Assembly: GCA_014960805.1 (NCBI GenBank)
Contig: CP063163.1
Location: 3,745,001 to 3,809,000, forward strand
Origin: Cytobacillus suaedae
GTDB taxonomy: Bacteria; Bacillota; Bacilli; Bacillales; Bacillaceae_L
Length of the DNA: 64,000 bases
Reading direction: 5' to 3'
The notes under the pieces were generated by a model, which saw nothing but the letters and a program-made list of their open reading frames with translations, had not been told where the DNA came from and ran no database searches. Below, one piece after another: positions 41,346 to 49,896 of this stretch. Both the position numbers and the translations under genes were made by a program. The stretch's first letter is position 1, and each line of letters starts with the position of its first letter.

Positions 41346-42197
41346 ATGACTACTAACGATAGCAGATTGACATTTTGTCAAAATGAATATGATGTACTCA
41401 AGAAAGTAATTCTATGTGAGCCAAAATATATGACAATACGTGATGTTATAAATGAAACTCAACGGCACTTCGAAAAAGAAGGCATACATATTGAGAAGGC
41501 GATGCAACAGCACAAGGAGTTAGTAAAAACTTTAGAAAGTAACGGTATCGAGGTTGTTCTTTTACCTGCAGAAGAGAAATTCCACGAACAAGTTTTTACT
41601 CGGGATATCGGATTTACCTTAGGACAGACCACTTATGTTGCTGAAATGGCAGCTGATGCACGTGTAGGAGAAGAAAATGTTCTAAAAAAGTGGCTTGAAG
41701 ATAATGAAATTTCCTATTATAACTTGATTGGAGATCATATTGAGGGTGGAGATGTCATAATCGACCGAGACACTGTTTTTATTGGGTTAAGTGATCGAAC
41801 TGATATGAAAGCCATTGAGCATATGCAAAGTTTAATGTGTGACTTCGAAGTAGTTCCAATTCCATTTACTGAGACGTTTTTACACCTAGATTGTGTTTTT
41901 AATATCATTTCACCAGACCTAGCACTCTTTTTTCCTGAAGCGTTTACAGAAAAAGAGACCAACATTCTTTCTTCTCGTTATGAGCTTATTGAAGTTAGCA
42001 AGGAAGAACAGTTTACGTTGGGCACAAATATCTTATCAATAGGAAATAAAAGGATTCTAAGTTTACCTGTAAATCAAGGGGTAAATGAACAGCTTCGTAG
42101 TAGAGGTTTCGAGGTTATTGAGGTAGATATAACGGAAATTATAAAATCTGGTGGATCGTTCCGTTGCTGTACGATGCCGATTTTACGTGAAGCTTAA
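41346..42197 (+). CDS. Dimethylarginine dimethylaminohydrolase-family enzyme
   Basis: A 283-residue guanidino-group-modifying (DDAH/arginine deiminase fold) enzyme, like YkgA of B. subtilis. Landmarks: EQVFTRDIGFTLG near residue 82, HIEGGDVIIDRDTVFIGLSD near 132, the catalytic histidine in ETFLHLDCVFNII near 178 and the nucleophilic cysteine in GGSFRCCTMPIL near the end. The family hydrolyses methylated arginine or similar guanidines; the substrate is unproved. GGAGGAAG precedes the ATG at 41346; a TTG at 41328 lies in that ribosome binding site. A dispersed repeat follows. Confidence 0.9.
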   Translation: MTTNDSRLTFCQNEYDVLKKVILCEPKYMTIRDVINETQRHFEKEGIHIEKAMQQHKELVKTLESNGIEVVLLPAEEKFHEQVFTRDIGFTLGQTTYVAEMAADARVGEENVLKKWLEDNEISYYNLIGDHIEGGDVIIDRDTVFIGLSDRTDMKAIEHMQSLMCDFEVVPIPFTETFLHLDCVFNIISPDLALFFPEAFTEKETNILSSRYELIEVSKEEQFTLGTNILSIGNKRILSLPVNQGVNEQLRSRGFEVIEVDITEIIKSGGSFRCCTMPILREA

Positions 42198-42204
42198 TAA
42201 ACAA

Positions 42205-42326
42205 AAGCGGAGGCGCCTTGATCAGCCCCGACAAGCAAATGTTCTGGGACAGAAAAAGTCTGCACTTCGACTTTTAATGGCACAGGTTATTTGACCTCGA
42301 GGGGCTAGGCGCTGGAGCTGGACGGA
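42205..42326 (+). repeat. Second type of dispersed structured repeat
   Basis: A 122-bp element with nested pairing: GGCGCC with GGCGC, AGCCCCGA with TCGAGGGGCT, CAAAT with ATTTG, and AAAAAGTC with GACTTTT. Elements with this sequence (AGCGGAGGCGCCTTG at one end, GCGCTGGAGCTGGAC at the other) are familiar to me from many Bacillus genomes. It lies after the DDAH-like gene, is present once here and has no coding potential. Confidence 0.75.
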
Positions 42327-42332
42327 GACTAC

Positions 42333-42356
42333 AAAAGCCCCTTAACTAGGGGCTTC
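42333..42356 (-). terminator. Terminator overlapping the end of the 42342 gene
   Basis: AGCCCCT and AGGGGCT form a 7-bp GC-rich stem. The stop codon (42344-42342) lies at the loop; leftwards TTTTGT follows. Confidence 0.75.
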
Positions 42357-42653
42357 TGCTTTTAATTCAATAATCTTATCTAAATGATAATTTAGTTGTG
42401 CTTCTAGCTTCATTTTTAATGTAGGGTCAAGACATGATTCGAATAAGGCATTAAAATACCTCGCTCTAACAAAGTGCCATCTTAATACAATTTTAGTTAG
42501 CATTAGGGTGTCCTCCTTTGTTACGATAGACTTTTTAAACTTATTCGTTATCTCTTCTATGTATATGACCGTATCTTCTGTAAAATTATTGTTAAAATTA
42601 ATCCCAGCTGAACCTTTGCTCTTTAAAAGGGTCACCATACATATGGTATCCAT
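42342..42653 (-). CDS. Unknown helical protein overlapping the YuiH-like gene
   Basis: A frame of about 103 residues, read from an ATG at 42653 that lies inside the end of the molybdoprotein gene. It is helical and charged (YIEEITNKFKKSIVTKEDTL; KMKLEAQLNYHLDKIIELKA). No strong ribosome binding site exists; an ATG at 42638 or a non-ATG start near 42600 is also possible, and translational coupling is likely. The codon use and terminator at its end favour a real gene. The family is not recognised. Confidence 0.55.
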   Translation of the reverse strand: MDTICMVTLLKSKGSAGINFNNNFTEDTVIYIEEITNKFKKSIVTKEDTLMLTKIVLRWHFVRARYFNALFESCLDPTLKMKLEAQLNYHLDKIIELKAEAPS

Positions 42654-43197
42654 TCTTTTCCCAAAATCCAGGCTTATTTTTATCAGTAAATTCAATCGCT
42701 CGAAGCCACTTGGCACTTTTCCAAAAATATAAATGTGGAATTACCATTCGAACAGGAAAACCATGCTCCGGAGTTAGTGGTTCACCATTATGCGAATGGG
42801 CTAGCATACTTGTTTCCGTTAGAAAATCTTCGATTGGCAGGTTTGTCGTCCAGCCTTCTTCTGCATGTAAAATGACAAACTTAGCTTCTGGTTTAATAAT
42901 AATTCCCCTTAGTAAATCCTTAACTAATACACCATTCCAAGTGTTATCAAGCTTAGACCAACCTGTTACACAGTGAATATCATTCAAAGAATTTGCTTGA
43001 GGAAGATTGTGAAATTCATCATAGCTTAGTACCTTTGGCTCTCCTTCAATCAAGCCAAACAAGGTAAGGCTCCATTCACCCTGAAGATTACTATAGTAAG
43101 GAACATTGCCATGATGCAACACGGGGAAAGTCGTTGTAACATGCTGATTAGGAGGTATTCTTTCATTATTCTTTTCGACTTTCTTTCCAAAGTACAA
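42598..43197 (-). CDS. yuiH: Molybdopterin-binding oxidoreductase, YuiH-like (sulfite oxidase family)
   Basis: A 199-residue cytoplasmic protein with the oxidoreductase molybdopterin-binding domain. Conserved features: SYDEFHNLPQ, then HCVTGWSKLDNTWNGVLVKD with the molybdenum-ligand cysteine, then PLTPEHGFPVRMVIPHLYFW and KSAKWLRAIEF. It matches B. subtilis YuiH and MsrP-type catalytic cores, but no signal peptide or partner membrane subunit is present. The substrate is unknown. The start is TTG at 43197 with AAAGGAGGG upstream; a longer frame to 43230 lacks a site. Confidence 0.88.
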   Translation of the reverse strand: MYFGKKVEKNNERIPPNQHVTTTFPVLHHGNVPYYSNLQGEWSLTLFGLIEGEPKVLSYDEFHNLPQANSLNDIHCVTGWSKLDNTWNGVLVKDLLRGIIIKPEAKFVILHAEEGWTTNLPIEDFLTETSMLAHSHNGEPLTPEHGFPVRMVIPHLYFWKSAKWLRAIEFTDKNKPGFWEKNGYHMYGDPFKEQRFSWD

Positions 43198-43290
43198 GGA
43201 TATCCCTCCTTTTTTTATTATTGTCACCATATTTCGTTCAGTTTAGTTTGTCAACTATTTGATGTTTAGTTAACTTACCAAAAAAATAAG

Positions 43291-43352
43291 TTGACATAAA
43301 TACAAGTTTTCCGATACTATTTTGTTAACATCATATTTTAGGAGGTTTACAT
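43291..43352 (+). promoter_or_regulatory. bioY promoter and BirA operator
   Basis: -35 TTGACA (43291-43296), 18-bp spacer, -10 TACTAT (43315-43320). Immediately downstream TTGTTAAC-N15-GTTTACAT (43322-43352) matches the Firmicutes BirA operator. Its right arm overlaps the GGAGG of bioY. Biotin-loaded BirA would repress transcription. A looser half-similar site lies at 43248-43276. Confidence 0.85.
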
Positions 43353-43357
43353 AATTT

Positions 43358-43969
43358 ATGTCATCTATTACAAATTCTAAATTCCGTGCTATTGACATTA
43401 CCTATGTTGGGATGTTTGCTGCTTTAATGGCAATTGGCGCTAACATTACTTCATGGGCACCTTTTTTACAAGTTGCGAATGTCCCTTTATCTATGGGTCC
43501 CTTTTTTGCTATTTTAGCAGGTTTACTATTAGGTAGTAGACTTGGTGCTATTTCTATGACTGTTTATATGCTAGTAGGGATCGCTGGTGCTCCTGTATTT
43601 GCTCAGTTTAGTTCAGGAATCAGTGTTATCATTGGAAATACCGGTGGATTTATTTTATCTTATATTGCTACTGCTTATATTGTTGGAAAAATTGTTGAAT
43701 CAAAAGAAAAACCAAACCTGTCAGTATTTATGATAGCAGCCCTTGCTGGAATAGCAGCCATTTATATTATTGGAACAAACTATATGTACCTAGCTTTAAA
43801 TGTCTGGATGGATGTTGAAATGGGCTACGGTACAGCTTGGATTGTTATGACGTGGTTTGCTGTAAAAGATATAGTCTTCACAATTATCGCTGCTATGATT
43901 GCTCCACGCATTTACTATGCAATAAAGAGGAATTCAGGTGTGAGTACGATTACGACGAAAGCATCGTAA
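43358..43969 (+). CDS. bioY: Biotin transporter substrate-binding subunit BioY
   Basis: A 203-residue ECF-type S component with six membrane helices. LQVANVPLSMGPFFAILAGL near residue 37, LGAISMTVYMLVGIAGAPVF near 65 and FILSYIATAYIVGKI near 97 are BioY landmarks. It captures biotin at the membrane, alone or with the shared ECF energising module encoded elsewhere. AGGAGG lies 12 bases before the ATG at 43358. A BirA operator directly upstream independently supports the function. It is monocistronic. Confidence 0.96.
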   Translation: MSSITNSKFRAIDITYVGMFAALMAIGANITSWAPFLQVANVPLSMGPFFAILAGLLLGSRLGAISMTVYMLVGIAGAPVFAQFSSGISVIIGNTGGFILSYIATAYIVGKIVESKEKPNLSVFMIAALAGIAAIYIIGTNYMYLALNVWMDVEMGYGTAWIVMTWFAVKDIVFTIIAAMIAPRIYYAIKRNSGVSTITTKAS

Positions 43970-43975
43970 CTTGAG

Positions 43976-44007
43976 AAAAGCTGGTATTTTATTACCAGCT
44001 TTTTTTT
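43976..44007. terminator. Terminator after bioY
   Basis: AAAGCTGGTA and TACCAGCTTT form a 10-bp stem with loop TTTTAT, followed by TTTTTATT. Confidence 0.92.
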
Positions 44008-44992
44008 ATTCGTTTGAGGGAAAATGGTATCTTCTATCCTTTGTCGTCCCAGTATAGGATAGATTTATCGAAGCAAGCATCTTTTTAACTATCGAGGTTG
44101 AGGGAATGAGTAAGAACTCTCTCATCTCCGTGTTGGTAATAGTAGGCTTAACAAGTAGGGAGTAGTCACTTAATGAAGCTAGGTATGCATCTTTAGAAAT
44201 CGTGGAGCACTGTGGGCATAAAAAGCCACCTCTTACCCTCTCTATTGGAATTGTTTCACAACTAGGGCAATGAATTCCTCTTATTAGTTCATTAGGAGTA
44301 ATTTGATATGTTTTTAATATATCCGGGTTTAATGGGGTATCTTGCTTCAATAGGAAATTTGAAAGCTTTCTAATTTCTTTTCTAGATAATATTTCATTGT
44401 TGAACTGTGTACCATGTTCCTTAATTTCCTCAACCAAGACAGTGCTTCTGATGATTTTCTGTTGGTAATATGTATTTGAGGGAACGATTCTTATTAGTGA
44501 ATTTGGATTTGTGATTACTACGTGGGTTTTTATTGGAATAGATGTTATCTTATTTACCTCTAGCCAGGATTTTAGTTGAAAACGTTATATTTTAACCTGT
44601 TGAACCGGATCTGGATAAACGTTAATGCTATCGTTAATAGTTCGAATAAGTTGTTTGTTTAGGTGGTCGAATTCTAATGTTCCTGAAATATTTTTAGTTT
44701 CAATAATGAGGATGAAACGAGGAGAAACTAAAAGAATATCGATTTGGAAGTAATTATCATTGCACTTTAATCTGAGGTTATGGAATATCATGTAATTTTT
44801 TTCAGGTAGAAAGCTCAAAAAATAATCCAAAGATTGCTCCCCCCTATAACCAGCTGATTTAATTGCATAATCTTTCTCAACTAATTGCCTCTTTGGATGA
44901 ATTTTAGATAATCTTCGTAACAGAGCCTCCAACTTCATTAATTCATATGACTTTTTCCAAGGTTTAATTATCAATATATCACTCTCCTTCAT
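44006..44992 (-). pseudogene. NERD-domain nuclease-like protein interrupted by one stop codon
   Basis: The full frame would encode 328 residues, but codon 136 is TAA (44587-44585); upstream and downstream parts are in the same frame. The N-terminal part is a NERD (nuclease-related) domain: GYRGEQSLDYFLSFLPEK, then NYFQIDILLVSPRFILIIETK with the D-x15-E-x-K catalytic spacing, ending ...VQQVKI. After the stop come RFQLKSWLEVNKITSIPIKT and a C-terminal domain with a CPSC...CPQC zinc ribbon. The expected residue at the stop is Gln (CAA to TAA), as CAA precedes it elsewhere in the motif. It is probably a recent pseudogene, or a base error. The product may be two pieces if re-initiation occurs at 44437. 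Confidence 0.8.
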
Positions 44993-45088
44993 TAATTAAA
45001 TTAAAAATACGCCTAAAAACTGTGTTTCCCTGCTTATAATTTGATTTTTTTTAAGAACTTCTAAACTTAGTAGCTCTTCAGAAATGAA

Positions 45089-45193
45089 AATCGGGCCAAA
45101 CTAATGCTAAATCGGGCGGAATACTTTAAAAATCGGGCCAAACCTTCAGATAATCGGGCCATTCTACACTAAAATCGGGCCAAAGCCAAAACA
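45089..45193. repeat. Tandem array of 21-bp units (5 copies)
   Basis: AATCGGGC recurs with the TCGGG start at 45091, 45112, 45133, 45154 and 45175, an exact 21-bp period. The first nine or so bases of each unit (AATCGGGCC) are kept and the remaining spacer is variable AT-rich sequence. It lies between the pepA terminator and the broken NERD gene. 21 bp is two helical turns, so the GGGCC boxes lie on one face. Confidence 0.85.
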
Positions 45194-45232
45194 AAAAAGA
45201 CCTACCCACTTTATAAGTGAGTAAGTCCCTAT
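45194..45232 (-). terminator. Terminator after pepA
   Basis: Read leftwards, GACTTACTCACTT pairs with AAGTGGGTAGGTC around ATA and is followed by TTTTTTG. Confidence 0.85.
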
Positions 45233-45239
45233 TCTAATC

Positions 45240-46742
45240 TTATTTCTCAACAGAAAATCTCTCAACAAATGTTGCTAAAGTACGAACCATAACTCCAGTT
45301 GCGCCTGAAGGACCAAGGTCGTATGCAGCATTAGTAGTCGCTGTACCGGCAATATCTAAATGTACCCATGGTGTATCCTCAGCAAATTCACCGATGAACG
45401 TACCTGCAAAGATTGCATGTCCGTCTCGACCTGGGGAGTTATTTAAGTCTGCCACTGGGCTCTTACGAACACGTTCTTTATGCTTTTCAGTGATTGGTAA
45501 ACGCCAGATAGGCTCACCAACTTCATTTGATGCTTCAAGAACTTGTTCAAAAAGCTCCTCGTTATTTGTCATTGCCCCAGTAATGTCATTCCCAAGTGCA
45601 ACGATGACTCCACCAGTTAGTGTAGCTACATCCACTAAGTAGCTCGCTCCATGATGTTTTGCATATGTTACCGCATCAGCTAATGCTAGACGGCCTTCTG
45701 CATCTGTATTTAAAATTTCGATTGTTTTCCCACTCATCGCTGTAATGACGTCATCTGGTTTAAACGCACTACCACTAATCATATTATCGGTAGCTGGAAT
45801 AACTGCAACTACATTTTGCTCAGGCTTTAATTCTCCGATTACTTCCATAGCTCCTAATACAGCAGCAGCGCCACCCATATCAGATTTCATACCAACGATT
45901 CCATCCTTAGGCTTAATAGAATAGCCACCCGTATCAAATGTAATCCCTTTTCCAACAAGACCAATTACATCTTCCCAATTCTCTTTTCCTTGGTATTTCA
46001 AAACAATCATCTTAGGAGGTTCAACAGAGCCTTTATTAACAGCTAATAGTGCACCCATACCTAGCTTTTCCATTTCTTCTTTTTCAAGAATTTCAACTTC
46101 AAATTGATATTTTTCCCCAAGCTCTTTTGCATAGTTAGCCATATCAGTTGCTGTAAGCATATTCCCAGGAAGGTTAACCAAAGTACGAGCCGAGTTTGTT
46201 CCTTTTGCATAGGCATACCCAACCGTTAAACCTGCCTCTATTTCTTCTGAATCAGCCTCACTATAAATAACAACATCTCTAATGTCTTTCTCAGGTTCAT
46301 TTGACTTTTGCTTATAATCTGCAAATCGATAGGTTGCAAGTGAGACTGCTTCCCCAATTGCATGGGCAGCTTCAGTGTGGTCAATCGCTTCTGTAGTAAA
46401 TGAGTCTAGGGCAATCGTGACTTCTTCAATCTTTGCGCCTCTTAGTGTCTTAAATAACTTTCCATATGTATCTCGTAAGTTTTCAAACGATAACTTATCT
46501 TCCTTACCTAAACCAACGAAATAGATGCGTTTTGCCGGAAGTCTACCTAAAGTATGTAATTTCGTGATTGATTTTTTCTTAGCTGAAACATCCCCGTCTT
46601 TTAGTAAAGTTGTTAGTTGTCCCTCTAGTACTGAGTCAACCTCAGCAGCCAATCCTTCTAACTTATTCGTTTTTTCAAATAAACCAATAACAAGTGTTCC
46701 CTGAACCTTTGAAAATTCAAATTCCTGTTTAACAGTAAACAT
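45240..46742 (-). CDS. pepA: Leucyl aminopeptidase (M17 family)
   Basis: A 500-residue cytosolic metallo-aminopeptidase, the same length as B. subtilis YuiE. The N-terminal macro-like domain is followed by the M17 catalytic domain: [33 protein letters not shown] and the signature [17 protein letters not shown] supply two-metal ligands and the catalytic Lys and Arg. It removes N-terminal residues from peptides. The ATG at 46742 follows GGAGGTGG; a longer frame to 46826 lacks a site. It is monocistronic. Confidence 0.96.
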   Translation of the reverse strand: MFTVKQEFEFSKVQGTLVIGLFEKTNKLEGLAAEVDSVLEGQLTTLLKDGDVSAKKKSITKLHTLGRLPAKRIYFVGLGKEDKLSFENLRDTYGKLFKTLRGAKIEEVTIALDSFTTEAIDHTEAAHAIGEAVSLATYRFADYKQKSNEPEKDIRDVVIYSEADSEEIEAGLTVGYAYAKGTNSARTLVNLPGNMLTATDMANYAKELGEKYQFEVEILEKEEMEKLGMGALLAVNKGSVEPPKMIVLKYQGKENWEDVIGLVGKGITFDTGGYSIKPKDGIVGMKSDMGGAAAVLGAMEVIGELKPEQNVVAVIPATDNMISGSAFKPDDVITAMSGKTIEILNTDAEGRLALADAVTYAKHHGASYLVDVATLTGGVIVALGNDITGAMTNNEELFEQVLEASNEVGEPIWRLPITEKHKERVRKSPVADLNNSPGRDGHAIFAGTFIGEFAEDTPWVHLDIAGTATTNAAYDLGPSGATGVMVRTLATFVERFSVEK

Positions 46743-46862
46743 TAAATATCCACCTCCGAATTTAATCCGCTTTTCAAATATCTTTAACGGTAAGATTACT
46801 ACTAGTGGTAGTAAGTCTTTGTACACTCTATTATAAGAGAAATGCTAGAATATTTCGAGCTT

Positions 46863-47249
46863 CTAACTATCATCTTGCATAAATAAAATTAAGGCAGGCA
46901 GCTTTGGTAATGTTTCTACGTATTCAAACGGAACTCGATCTATATGTTGTGGTATAATAGAAAGGCATCTTTCAATGAAGCTGTTCACTTCTTCTAAATC
47001 GAGTCCCCAATAAAAAGGACGATATTTTTGGATATATAGATGACCAGCATTCATCATTAACCGGGCACCTTTCACATTCCCATATTCATAGTGGTAAATG
47101 GCTACAGACATTTGTAGGAGACCCTTTAGAAAAAGATTGCTTTTCTCTGTTAACCACATTTCTTCAAGTAGATCGTGGCAGGTGTAGTAATCACCTTCGT
47201 TAAAATGAATAAAGAACTGATAATATTCCATTGGGTAATCGTTCAACAT
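46863..47249 (-). CDS. DUF309 domain protein
   Basis: A 128-residue cytoplasmic helical protein. FNEGDYYTCHDLLEEMWL near residue 16 is the DUF309 signature (F-x-x-G-x-Y-x-x-H-x-x-W/L-E-x-x-W), followed by FLKGLLQMSVAIYHYEYGN. B. subtilis YpuF is related. The biochemical function is unknown. GGGGTGA precedes; the ATG at 47249 is taken, as a GTG at 47255 lies inside that site. It is divergent from yuiD. Confidence 0.87.
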   Translation of the reverse strand: MLNDYPMEYYQFFIHFNEGDYYTCHDLLEEMWLTEKSNLFLKGLLQMSVAIYHYEYGNVKGARLMMNAGHLYIQKYRPFYWGLDLEEVNSFIERCLSIIPQHIDRVPFEYVETLPKLPALILFMQDDS

Positions 47250-47315
47250 GGTCACCCCATTTTAAAATAATTACTCTTATTATCTTACACTATTGTGATT
47301 GAAAGGAAGTAAAGT

Positions 47316-47798
47316 ATGGACTTATTCACCAATTTCCCGTTATGGGCTGCGCTGGCAGCCATTGGTTTTGCACAATTTGTAAAAGTTCCAATTCAGTTTA
47401 TTGCATCAAGAAAAGTGGATTGGTCACTCATAACAAGTACTGGCGGTATGCCTAGCTCTCACTCAGCGGCGGTAACTGCGCTTACCACTGGAATTGGAAT
47501 TGAAGAAGGAGTCGGCTCCCCTCTTTTCGCGGTCTCTGCAGTTTTCGCGATTATCGTTATGTTTGATGCAACAGGAGTCCGTCGCCATGCAGGAGAACAA
47601 GCTACCGTCTTAAATCGACTTGTCATTGATTTTAATAGGTTTGTAGAAGAAGCAAGAATGTGGCCGAAGATGGATGAAACCGAAAAAAGAAAAGAACTTA
47701 AAGAGTTATTAGGACACCAGCCAATTGAAGTATTCTTCGGTGGCCTTTCTGGAATCTTACTAACACTTTTATTACATTATCTACTTGTCGTGATGTAG
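47316..47798 (+). CDS. yuiD: YuiD, divergent PAP2-related membrane protein
   Basis: A 160-residue membrane protein of the DUF212 (divergent PAP2) family. KVDWSLITSTGGMPSSHSAA near residue 30 carries the GGMPSSHSA phosphatase-like motif and VMFDATGVRRHAGEQA near 85 the second motif. About four helices are predicted. The fold is related to acid phosphatases such as PAP2; the substrate is unknown. GAAAGGAAG precedes the ATG. It is followed 11 bp later by the BtuF-like gene, probably co-transcribed. Confidence 0.93.
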   Translation: MDLFTNFPLWAALAAIGFAQFVKVPIQFIASRKVDWSLITSTGGMPSSHSAAVTALTTGIGIEEGVGSPLFAVSAVFAIIVMFDATGVRRHAGEQATVLNRLVIDFNRFVEEARMWPKMDETEKRKELKELLGHQPIEVFFGGLSGILLTLLLHYLLVVM

Positions 47799-47809
47799 GA
47801 GGAATTCTA

Positions 47810-48616
47810 ATGAGAATTATCTCAATTTGTCCTAGCAATACTGAACTACTGCATTACTTAGGTTTGACAGATCAACTTATTGCAGTAGATGACTTTTCCG
47901 ATTGGCCTGAGTCTGTACAAACTTTACCACGGCTTGGACCAGACCTTTCAATAAATATGGATAAGGTTGAACAATTAAAACCAGATCTGGTCCTTGCTTC
48001 CTTAAGCGTACCTGGTATGGAAAAAAATGTGGATGAATTACAAAAGAGAGGAATTCCGCATATTGTCTTAAATCCGAATTCCCTTGAGGAAATTGCTCAT
48101 GATCTTCTTACGGTTGGAAAATATACAAATCGGGATAAAGAAGCAGCACAAGTTGTGCAAAAATATAATCATTTCATAACAGAATATGCACTAATCTCAA
48201 AAGAAATTTCAAATAGGCCAACACTATATTGGGAGTGGTGGCCAAAGCCTGTATTTACACCTGGAAAGCTTAACTGGTTAACTTATATTAGTGACCTTGC
48301 AGGGGCTAGTAATTTGTTTGACGATGTTGAACTTGCAAGCGTTCAAACAGATCGGGAAGATGTTGTAAACCGGAACCCAGATCATATTTGCCTAGCATGG
48401 GTTGGTGTTCGACAAGATAAAGTAAATCCAAGTCTTGTTGAAAAAAGACCTGGTTGGGTCAATCTAGAGGCAGTAAAAAGGAATAACATTCACATCCTAG
48501 AAGAGGCCCTTTACTGTCGGCCATCCCCTAGGTTATTATTAGGTTTAAAAAAGTTGGCATCCCTTGTTCACCCTGAACATTTTCCGACTAACGATGGTCT
48601 TGATCCACTACTATAA
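47810..48616 (+). CDS. Cobalamin-binding-like protein without signal peptide (BtuF/TroA fold)
   Basis: A 268-residue protein of the periplasmic-binding fold: RIISICPSNTELLHYLGL at the start, LPRLGPDLSINMDKVEQLKP, VLASLSVPGMEKNVDELQ, then VFTPGKLNWLTYISDLAGAS. These match BtuF/FecB-type cobalamin or chelate binding. Unlike true BtuF it lacks a signal peptide and lipobox, and no ABC transporter is adjacent, so it would stay in the cytoplasm. Such cytosolic forms are common in Bacillus and of uncertain role. AGGAGGAAT precedes the ATG; a terminator follows. Confidence 0.85.
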   Translation: MRIISICPSNTELLHYLGLTDQLIAVDDFSDWPESVQTLPRLGPDLSINMDKVEQLKPDLVLASLSVPGMEKNVDELQKRGIPHIVLNPNSLEEIAHDLLTVGKYTNRDKEAAQVVQKYNHFITEYALISKEISNRPTLYWEWWPKPVFTPGKLNWLTYISDLAGASNLFDDVELASVQTDREDVVNRNPDHICLAWVGVRQDKVNPSLVEKRPGWVNLEAVKRNNIHILEEALYCRPSPRLLLGLKKLASLVHPEHFPTNDGLDPLL

Positions 48617-48652
48617 AAAGGAGATCTCTATTTGTATAGAGGTCTCCCTTTT
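48615..48652. terminator. Terminator between the BtuF-like gene and yuiC
   Basis: AAAAGGAGATCTCTA and TAGAGGTCTCCCTTTT form a long stem around TTTGTA; usable in both directions. Confidence 0.9.
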
Positions 48653-48663
48653 CAACTAGTTAA

Positions 48664-49383
48664 CTATGAACTTTTCTGATTAATGTATTGCTGACGAAAT
48701 ACCTGCATAGTCTCATCTTCATTAAGACTTGCTAATTCTTCTTCTGTTAACTTACCTTTACCCATTTTGACCACATAAACTTCGACCTTCTTTTTACCCC
48801 ACTGTTCATATACATCAGCTACTGTTTCATAGTATAAATCTATTTTATTTCCTTTGATTGCTCCACCCTTATCTGCTACTACCCCATATCCATAACCCGG
48901 TATGAACAGGATTGTACCTAGAGGAAATACTCTTAAATCTGCCGCTACAGTTGAATATAGATCACGCTTAACTTTTACACCAGAATAGGTAATTCCATAT
49001 TGTGGGTGATTCTCTGTTTTTCCGGTTGATTCTACACCTGCTGTATACCCAGTTGCAACAACCGTATGTTTAGGGTACCTTGTCCAATCAATTGCGTCTT
49101 CAAGCTTTAAAGAGCTTTTTACCTCTTCACTCGATGATATCGAATATGAAACCGGAGCTGACCTTCTTATAAACTTATGAAAAAGGCTTACTCGTTTTTT
49201 AGAATTTTCATTGTACGTAAATCCACTATATTCTTGTTGTTGTAGCTTCACTCGATAGTCATCAAACCAATCCGACAAATCCTTTGCTTCTACACCAGAA
49301 AATGATTGAAATGTAGTAAAGAATGCAAAAACAAAAAGTAGAACCATTAGTAATCGTCTTGACATATTTTTTAGTATATTCAT
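48664..49383 (-). CDS. yuiC: 3D-domain cell-wall protein YuiC
   Basis: A 239-residue exported protein. A signal peptide or anchor ([20 protein letters not shown], residues 7-26) is followed by a charged linker and a C-terminal 3D domain: [37 protein letters not shown] and [19 protein letters not shown], where three conserved Asp form the site. B. subtilis YuiC is a muralytic stationary-phase survival protein of the Sps/RpfB-like group. The ATG at 49383 follows AGAGGAGTGG; an upstream frame to 49419 lacks a site. Confidence 0.9.
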   Translation of the reverse strand: MNILKNMSRRLLMVLLFVFAFFTTFQSFSGVEAKDLSDWFDDYRVKLQQQEYSGFTYNENSKKRVSLFHKFIRRSAPVSYSISSSEEVKSSLKLEDAIDWTRYPKHTVVATGYTAGVESTGKTENHPQYGITYSGVKVKRDLYSTVAADLRVFPLGTILFIPGYGYGVVADKGGAIKGNKIDLYYETVADVYEQWGKKKVEVYVVKMGKGKLTEEELASLNEDETMQVFRQQYINQKSS

Positions 49384-49598
49384 TTTTTCCACTCCTCTCA
49401 CGAATCTATTTCTTTCCAAAACATTTGAAAATTATTCGTAGGATGGAAAAAATAATTTATAATTTTAAAACAATTCACAATTAATTCTTCACCTTTTCCA
49501 AGTAATTTGTATAAATTAAGGTGAGATTAGTATGCTTTTTTTGATAAAAAATTACTCTTTTTACAAAGAATTTTGTTATTAAATATAGTTAGTGAGAA

Positions 49599-49816
49599 GA
49601 GTGGATTGGAGCGGAAGGCACTTGACTCCTGCGGGAGTTGAGGGATATCCGTCGAGACCCCACAAGTGCGAAGCGCCGAGGAGTGGGTTTTTTCACGGCA
49701 GTGAAAATAACCTTCCTCTCCCTCCCCTATGGGAATTCGCCCTTGAAAAAGCCGGCAGTTGGGATTTTTCATAATTCCCCGCGGAAAGTAAGTGCCTGCA
49801 GTGGAAAGGAACGGTC
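49599..49816 (+). repeat. Dispersed structured repeat, copy D (long form with two inserts)
   Basis: A 218-bp element, the longest copy. It has the 52-bp hairpin module (49727-49778), identical to that in copy E, and a second hairpin segment at 49684-49719 (GGTTTTTTCAC with GTGAAAATAACC) in place of the right half of the inner stem. It lies upstream of yuiC and downstream of yuiB. Confidence 0.9.
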
Positions 49817-49856
49817 AAAGTTTTTTAAAAAAAGAACCCATCAAAAAAGAACAAAA

Positions 49857-49885
49857 AAAAAGACCCTTACAAACGTAAGAGTCTC
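49857..49885 (-). terminator. Terminator after yuiB
   Basis: Read leftwards, GACTCTTAC and GTAAGGGTC pair around GTTT and are followed by TTTTTTTTGTTC. Confidence 0.9.
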
Positions 49886-49896
49886 TAACACATGTG

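Noticed and set aside
43248-43276. A further BirA operator (TTGTCAAC-N13-GTTAACTT).
   Set aside because: The spacer is 13 rather than about 15 and both arms have mismatches; the site at 43322-43352 is clearly better. It was not listed as a feature.
44437-44587. Frameshift as the cause of the split NERD gene.
   Set aside because: The two halves are in the same frame (147 bases, 49 codons, between them), so a single nonsense codon is enough.
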